Positions 40,990 to 44,427 of a DNA stretch of 44,427 nt are shown here, in pieces (position 1 is the stretch's first letter; each line of letters opens with the position of its first letter). Both the position numbers and the translations under genes were made by a program. The stretch lies in contig CANQFS010000008.1 of the NCBI GenBank assembly GCA_947599825.1, positions 1-44,427 on the forward strand, written 5' to 3'. This DNA is from an uncultured Clostridia bacterium (GTDB lineage: Bacteria; Bacillota; Clostridia; TANB77; CAG-508). The notes below the pieces were generated by a model, which ran no database searches, had not been told where the DNA came from, and saw nothing but the letters and a program-made list of their open reading frames with translations.

Positions 40990-42195
40990 TTATTCTCTTT
41001 CTTTTCCCTGTTCTTCTTTTCTTTTTGTTTGAATTATTCTCATTGCCTTAATGTCGTTGTTGTTTAAGTTTCCTACTAGTTCAAATGTATGTTTTAAATG
41101 TTTCATGGTTTCAATTTCTTTTTTGTTTGGCTTTATTTTTGGTTTCTTATGCTCTGATTTATTTTTTTTAGGCTTTTCTATTTTTCGGAATATAATTTGA
41201 AAAATTAGTTCTTTTCTGATTCTATCATATATTTCAGGATTTTCATCTACTGCTGTGTTTAAATATTGAATTGCCTTTTCTTCTTCGCCTTTTAACATAG
41301 CAATATAAGCTAAATAATAGTAAGCATCTTCTTCTAGTTCTTCATCTTGTAAGCATTCAATAAAATATTGCTCTGCTTCATCTATTTCATTATATAGTAA
41401 TGCAATTTGGCCTAAATTGTATTTTGCATGGTATAGTAAAGAATTTAACTCGGCTGCTTTTTCATAATACTCTTTTGCACTTTGAAAGTCGTTTAACCTT
41501 GTATATACCATACCTAAATTGTAGTATAAATTATAATTTTCTGGGTGATATTGTATAGCATCTAAGTAAATGCTTACTGCTTCCTTGAATCGTTCTTGTT
41601 CTTGAAAAATGTCTCCTAATAAAAGAGAAGCGTCTTCCCATTCGGGTTTCGTTTTTAATAGTTCTTGCAATATTTTTATAGAGCCATCTTGATTTCCAGT
41701 TTGATGAAATAAATCTGCTATTTTATATTGTATGTTATCATCGTTTGGTCTAATATTTGCAGTTCTAATATATTCTTCTGTTGCTATTTCTAATTCATTT
41801 TCTTTTTCATATATTTCTGCTAAAGTTTTATGAGCATAAAAACTGTTTGGCATTTTTTCTACTAGTTTTAATAGTACTTCTTTTGCCTTTTGCTCCATTC
41901 CCATTCTAGTATAAAATTTAGATATAGATAGAAAAATAACTTCTGTTAATGTAATTCCTTTTTTTTCTATTAAAATAATTATAATTGGTAATATAATAGA
42001 AAGGATATAAGTTAAGATTAGTAATATTATTGATAATTTTATTCCAATCATAAGGGCAATGAAGCTAATAGCAATTCCTAGTGCTTGCAAAGTTAGTATA
42101 TATAAATAGTTTGTGTCATTTTTTTGTATCATACGGAAAAATAAGATTAGAAATAAGCCTAATGCCACTACATTAAATAACATTCTTTCAAACAT
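40990..42195 (-). CDS. Membrane-anchored TPR protein, 401 aa
   Basis: Three N-terminal membrane helices (about 5-22, 30-52, 55-77) are followed by roughly eight tetratricopeptide repeats (residues about 95-330), for example FYAHKTLAEIYEKENELEIA and YNLYYNLGMVYTRLNDFQSA. The C-terminus is Lys-rich (KKNKSEHKKPKIKPNKKE) and cytoplasmic by charge. It is likely a scaffold for a membrane-linked complex, but no specific partner is known. It lies 12 bp after ppa and 79 bp before dpaA. Confidence 0.85.
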   Translation of the reverse strand: MFERMLFNVVALGLFLILFFRMIQKNDTNYLYILTLQALGIAISFIALMIGIKLSIILLILTYILSIILPIIIILIEKKGITLTEVIFLSISKFYTRMGMEQKAKEVLLKLVEKMPNSFYAHKTLAEIYEKENELEIATEEYIRTANIRPNDDNIQYKIADLFHQTGNQDGSIKILQELLKTKPEWEDASLLLGDIFQEQERFKEAVSIYLDAIQYHPENYNLYYNLGMVYTRLNDFQSAKEYYEKAAELNSLLYHAKYNLGQIALLYNEIDEAEQYFIECLQDEELEEDAYYYLAYIAMLKGEEEKAIQYLNTAVDENPEIYDRIRKELIFQIIFRKIEKPKKNKSEHKKPKIKPNKKEIETMKHLKHTFELVGNLNNNDIKAMRIIQTKRKEEQGKERE

Positions 42196-42207
42196 TTTAT
42201 TTCCCCT

Positions 42208-42738
42208 TTATTTTGAGAATTTTTTATTATAATTTTCAATACATTCTTCTATAATTCTTTCTGCTTCTTCTCTTCCCATGATTTTATCTATGGTTGTTTG
42301 TTTTCCTTCTAGTTGTTTATATACTTCAAAGAAATGCATAATTTCTGCTGATATATGGTTTGGTACTTCACTAATATCTTTATATACATTTAAAAATGGA
42401 TCTTTTTTGGAAATTGCTATAATTTTTTCATCGTTTTCTTCTCCATCTATCATTTTTAAAACGCCAATTGGATATACTTCTACTAATGCTAATGAAACAA
42501 TTTTTTCTTGGCAAAGTACTAATACGTCTAATGGATCATTATCTCCTGCATATGTTCTTGGTATAAAGCCATAGTTTGCTGGATAGTGGGTGGAAGTATA
42601 AAGTACACGGTCTAATTTTAGCATTCCTGTTTCTTTGTCTAATTCGTATTTATTTCTTCCGCCTTTTGAAATTTCGATTACTGCAACAAAATCATCTTTT
42701 TTTATTCTTTCTGGATTGATGTCATGCCATATGTTCAT
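42208..42738 (-). CDS. ppa: Family I inorganic pyrophosphatase
   Basis: Hydrolyses PPi released by biosynthesis, including tRNA charging. The signature GDNDPLDVLV carries the metal-binding aspartates, and EISKGGRNKYELDKETG and YPANYGFIPRTYAGD complete the active site. Length (176 aa) is typical of bacterial soluble PPases. ATG follows AAGGAGG. First gene of an operon with the TPR protein, dpaA and uppP. Confidence 0.96.
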   Translation of the reverse strand: MNIWHDINPERIKKDDFVAVIEISKGGRNKYELDKETGMLKLDRVLYTSTHYPANYGFIPRTYAGDNDPLDVLVLCQEKIVSLALVEVYPIGVLKMIDGEENDEKIIAISKKDPFLNVYKDISEVPNHISAEIMHFFEVYKQLEGKQTTIDKIMGREEAERIIEECIENYNKKFSK

Positions 42739-42768
42739 TTTTGGTTCCTCCTTTTATATTTCTTATCT

Positions 42769-42797
42769 ATTTTAGGCTATTTTCGCTAAAAAGTCCA
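42769..42797 (-). promoter_or_regulatory. ppa operon promoter
   Basis: Minus strand -35 TGGACT (42792-42797), 17-bp spacer, -10 TAAAAT (42769-42774). Confidence 0.55.
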
Positions 42798-42878
42798 TAG
42801 ATATTACAAATTTTTTGAAATTTTTAGGGCACCATTATGAATTTTATCAATATAGATATTATTCAAATAGTGCCCCAC

Positions 42879-42909
42879 AACTAAAAAATAGTAATATTTT
42901 TACTATTTT
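42879..42909 (-). terminator. Terminator of the Xre / partner gene pair
   Basis: On the minus strand AAAATAGTA pairs with TACTATTTT around a 7-nt loop and runs into a T-tract. It overlaps the stop codon of the 99-aa gene. A second, weaker stem GGGCAC/GTGCCC (42827-42875) follows. Confidence 0.7.
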
Positions 42910-43202
42910 ATTTTTTCTTTATTTATTTGCTTTCTTGTTTTTCTGCAAAGTGTATTAAAGCCTATTCCGGACAAATAGCCTATGGTTTTACTTGATAGAT
43001 ATTTTTTTTGGATAGCATAATGATTCCAACATTTTTCACTTGGATTGACATCGTGTTCTTTCATATATTGTATTAAAGCATTAATACTTTCCTCGTAATA
43101 ATAATTTAATTTTCTTTTTTTACTTTGTTGCTCTACTATTTTTTCCGTATAAAATTCTTTTTCATTTTTACTATCGTCTTCTAATATATTTTCTTCTTGC
43201 AT
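42903..43202 (-). CDS. Small basic protein paired with an Xre regulator, 99 aa
   Basis: The acidic first 30 residues precede a basic helical domain: PSEKCWNHYAIQKKYLSSKT, then GYLSGIGFNTLCRKTRKQ. The pattern of Trp, Tyr, SSxTI and FNxLCR looks like the small DNA-binding repeats found beside homing endonucleases and phage genes; I cannot name the family. ATG 43202 is 8 bp after AAGGTG; ATG 43208 is an alternative. The start overlaps the stop of the Xre gene, so the two are coupled. Confidence 0.65.
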   Translation of the reverse strand: MQEENILEDDSKNEKEFYTEKIVEQQSKKRKLNYYYEESINALIQYMKEHDVNPSEKCWNHYAIQKKYLSSKTIGYLSGIGFNTLCRKTRKQINKEKIK

Positions 43203-43402
43203 TACCATTTCACCTTATACAGCTCTGTTATTTCTACATCTAATGCTTTTGCTAAACGTATCATAACAAATAAACTTGGACCTTTAACATTGTTCTCTAT
43301 ATCATTAATATGCGTTTTTGATATTCCACTTTTTTCAGACAATCTGTTTAAGGTTACTTTCTTTTTTTGTCTTACTTGTTTTAATAATATTTCAATATAC
43401 AT
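43202..43402 (-). CDS. Xre-family helix-turn-helix regulator, 66 aa
   Basis: A minimal HTH_3 domain: VRQKKKVTLNRLSEKSGISK, then THINDIENNVKGPSLFVMIR and LAKALDVEITELYKVKW. The protein is only the DNA-binding domain, like phage Cro/CI-type or chromosomal small repressors. ATG 43402 has GTGGGG upstream; a TTG at 43417 is less likely. It is coupled to the 99-aa gene. Probably autoregulatory through nearby inverted repeats (TCCGC-TATG-GCGGA at 43457). Confidence 0.87.
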   Translation of the reverse strand: MYIEILLKQVRQKKKVTLNRLSEKSGISKTHINDIENNVKGPSLFVMIRLAKALDVEITELYKVKW

Positions 43403-43753
43403 TTGTTTCCCCACCAAAGTCTCGTTATATTTTTTCTTATTTAAGCACAGAATTAGTCCGCTATGGCGGAATTTGGAAAAATATTACTAAATTTTATACT
43501 TTCTTTTTATTACTATATTTTTTATATATTGGCTTCTACTATGATTATTACTACATTTAATGCTATTTTTAAATTTTAACTTCTATGTTAATTTTTATCT
43601 TTGGTGTTTTTGTAAATCTTTTACATTTTTGTTTTACTTAACATAAATATTCAACTTTTCTTTCTAATATCCTCTTTTTTCTATTTTAATTTTTTCTATT
43701 TTTTGAATTTTTATTCTACTATTTAGATTTTTTTACAAATTTTTATTTAGGTA
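43403..43753. other. Gene-free AT-rich stretch upstream of the Xre gene
   Basis: Apart from the small hairpin at 43457-43470, I see no ORF or strong structure in this stretch. It separates the Xre pair from the tRNA-Leu promoter. Confidence 0.5.
43457..43470. promoter_or_regulatory. Small GC-rich palindrome, possible Xre operator
   Basis: TCCGC-TATG-GCGGA lies about 55 bp upstream of the Xre start in an otherwise AT-rich gap. Its position suits an autoregulatory site. Confidence 0.4.
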
Positions 43754-43783
43754 TTGACAAATTTATTTTTTTCGTATTATAAT
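43754..43783 (+). promoter_or_regulatory. Consensus promoter of tRNA-Leu
   Basis: -35 TTGACA (43754-43759) and -10 TATAAT (43778-43783), both perfect, with an 18-bp spacer. The predicted transcript starts near 43790 and runs through the decayed copy into the tRNA. Confidence 0.8.
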
Positions 43784-43800
43784 ATAACTTGTCAGTTGCA

Positions 43801-43890
43801 AAACAAGAATATTTGCAGATGTGGCGGAACTTGCTGAGGTTGTTCGAAGACGTAGTCTGAGTTACAACGTCAGTATGTGTAGCTAAATTT
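43801..43890 (+). pseudogene. Decayed tandem copy of the tRNA-Leu unit
   Basis: Bases 43811-43831 are identical to 43905-43925, which span the leader and first 17 bases of tRNA-Leu. Similarity extends upstream (AAAC..GAAT). The body then diverges and no 3' acceptor strand follows. AGCTAAATTT at 43881 matches the start of the real unit's terminator, so the whole unit was probably duplicated, then lost about 28 bp and diverged. Confidence 0.6.
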
Positions 43891-43908
43891 GTATAAACTG
43901 AATTATTT

Positions 43909-43996
43909 GCAGATGTGGCGGAACTGGCAGACGCACAGGACTTAAAATCCTGCGGACGAATAATCCGTGCCGGTTCGATTCCGGCCATCTGCACCA
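43909..43996 (+). tRNA. tRNA-Leu (anticodon UAA)
   Basis: The acceptor stem GCAGATG pairs with CATCTGC. The anticodon arm is CAGGA-CTTAAAA-TCCTG with anticodon TAA. A class II variable arm CGGA-CGAATAA-TCCG is present, the T arm has GCCGG-TTCGATT-CCGGC, and CCA is encoded. It reads UUA codons, which are very common in this genome. Confidence 0.97.
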
Positions 43997-44033
43997 AAAA
44001 ATGCTAAATTTTAACCAAATTTAGCATTTTTTA
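43997..44033 (+). terminator. tRNA-Leu terminator
   Basis: AAAAATGCTAAATTT (43997-44011) pairs perfectly with AAATTTAGCATTTTT (44017-44031) around a 5-nt loop, followed by T. Confidence 0.88.
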
Positions 44034-44196
44034 TTTTTATTCAAAATCATTTAAAAGTATTGATACAACTTGGTTTTAAGAAATTTCATTATTCAAACTA
44101 TTTTCAAAATTATTTAAAATTATTCATTTTTTCAACAAAAATCAAATTTTATAAGGTCTGTAAATATAAAAACACAATAAAAAATAATTGAAATTA

Positions 44197-44225
44197 TTGT
44201 AAAATATTGGTGATTAAAGTATAAT
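44197..44225 (+). promoter_or_regulatory. Promoter of the 35-aa ORF
   Basis: -35 TTGTAA (44197-44202), 17-bp spacer, -10 TATAAT (44220-44225), about 50 bp before the ATG. Confidence 0.6.
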
Positions 44226-44275
44226 AAAAACATCCTTTTCATAAAGGAAATCTTTAATGAAAGGGGTGATACTAT

Positions 44276-44383
44276 ATGACCAATGCAGAACTAATCTTGA
44301 AGTTAGTTGAATTGCTTGTTGAATCTGAAAAGAAACAACAAACAATGAGAGCTAATGAAAAGAATGGTCAGAGCAAAGATTAG
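44276..44383 (+). CDS. Small ORF, 35 aa
   Basis: Encodes an amphipathic helical peptide (MTNAELILKLVELLVESEKK, then a polar tail ending NGQSKD). I recognise no family. It has a good promoter, AAAGGGGTG 5 bp before the ATG, and codon use like its neighbours, so it is probably translated. A possible terminator stem begins at 44395 (GTAGTAAC...GCTACTC) but is cut by the window edge. Confidence 0.55.
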   Translation: MTNAELILKLVELLVESEKKQQTMRANEKNGQSKD

Positions 44384-44427
44384 TACATAGCTAATCATAA
44401 AGGGGTAGTAACTTCCATTTGCTACTC

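Noticed and set aside
43811..43925. Integration attachment site at tRNA-Leu
   Set aside because: The 21-bp duplication covers the 5' end of the tRNA rather than the 3' end normally used, no integrase is visible, and a terminator trace favours tandem duplication.
43743..43997. An 84-codon minus-strand ORF containing AGIEPARIIRP
   Set aside because: It is antisense to tRNA-Leu and its relic. The AGIEPA-type peptide is a well-known artefact of translating tRNA genes on the wrong strand.

Overview
The window comes from a low-GC, endospore-lineage Firmicute, most likely an uncultured-type member of the Clostridia. Supporting signs are the very AT-rich sequence, strong AGGAGG-type ribosome sites, TTGACA/TATAAT promoters, intrinsic terminators, GatCAB, and three sporulation-associated genes (bofA, its neighbour yaaL, and dipicolinate synthase subunit A). 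I cannot name the species from sequence alone.

Layout. 1-2.9 kb: a truncated Rpn-type nuclease gene, a small coiled-coil protein, a 40-bp-arm inverted repeat, and an orphan prepilin-like surface protein with a jelly-roll-like C-terminus. 3-16.7 kb: translation genes (a peptide deformylase-MnmA fusion, aspS, asnS, gatCAB) interrupted by a second orphan prepilin-like protein with a long coiled coil and an FGE/C-type-lectin-like C-terminus, and by a frameshifted yvcK. 15.5-26.3 kb: uvrC with two poorly known partners, glmS, yaaL-bofA, a cation exchanger, serS, engB, a DUF951 gene and gltX. 26.5-29.7 kb: a GC-rich, independently transcribed, highly structured small locus (possible ncRNA and/or 46-aa ORF), RNase J with a long basic extension, and an unknown 131-aa protein. 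29.7-38.9 kb: a type IV pilus assembly operon on the minus strand, in the order pilMN fusion, pilO, a 141-aa single-TM protein, pilA, pilD, two minor pilins, pilB, pilT, pilC. 39.1-42.8 kb: an operon ppa, TPR protein, dpaA, uppP. 42.9-44.4 kb: an Xre regulator with a partner protein, tRNA-Leu(UAA) preceded by a decayed tandem copy, and a 35-aa ORF.

How the parts fit. AspS, AsnS, GltX, SerS and GatCAB supply aminoacyl-tRNAs; MnmA and deformylase act on tRNA and nascent protein. The pil operon encodes a complete inner-membrane pilus machine (PilB and PilT motors, PilC platform, PilMN/PilO alignment parts, PilD peptidase) with a 75-aa major pilin and no secretin, as expected of a monoderm cell. 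The two orphan prepilin-like proteins share PilA's N-terminal segment but carry different large C-terminal domains, so they are plausible adhesive cargo of the same machine.

Most notable observations: the structured small-RNA-like locus at 26.54-26.75 kb; the modular orphan pilins; a 51-bp tandem repeat whose copies differ only in predicted hairpin loops; a 31-bp palindromic repeat present three times; the def-mnmA fusion; the yvcK frameshift; and the decayed tRNA-Leu copy.
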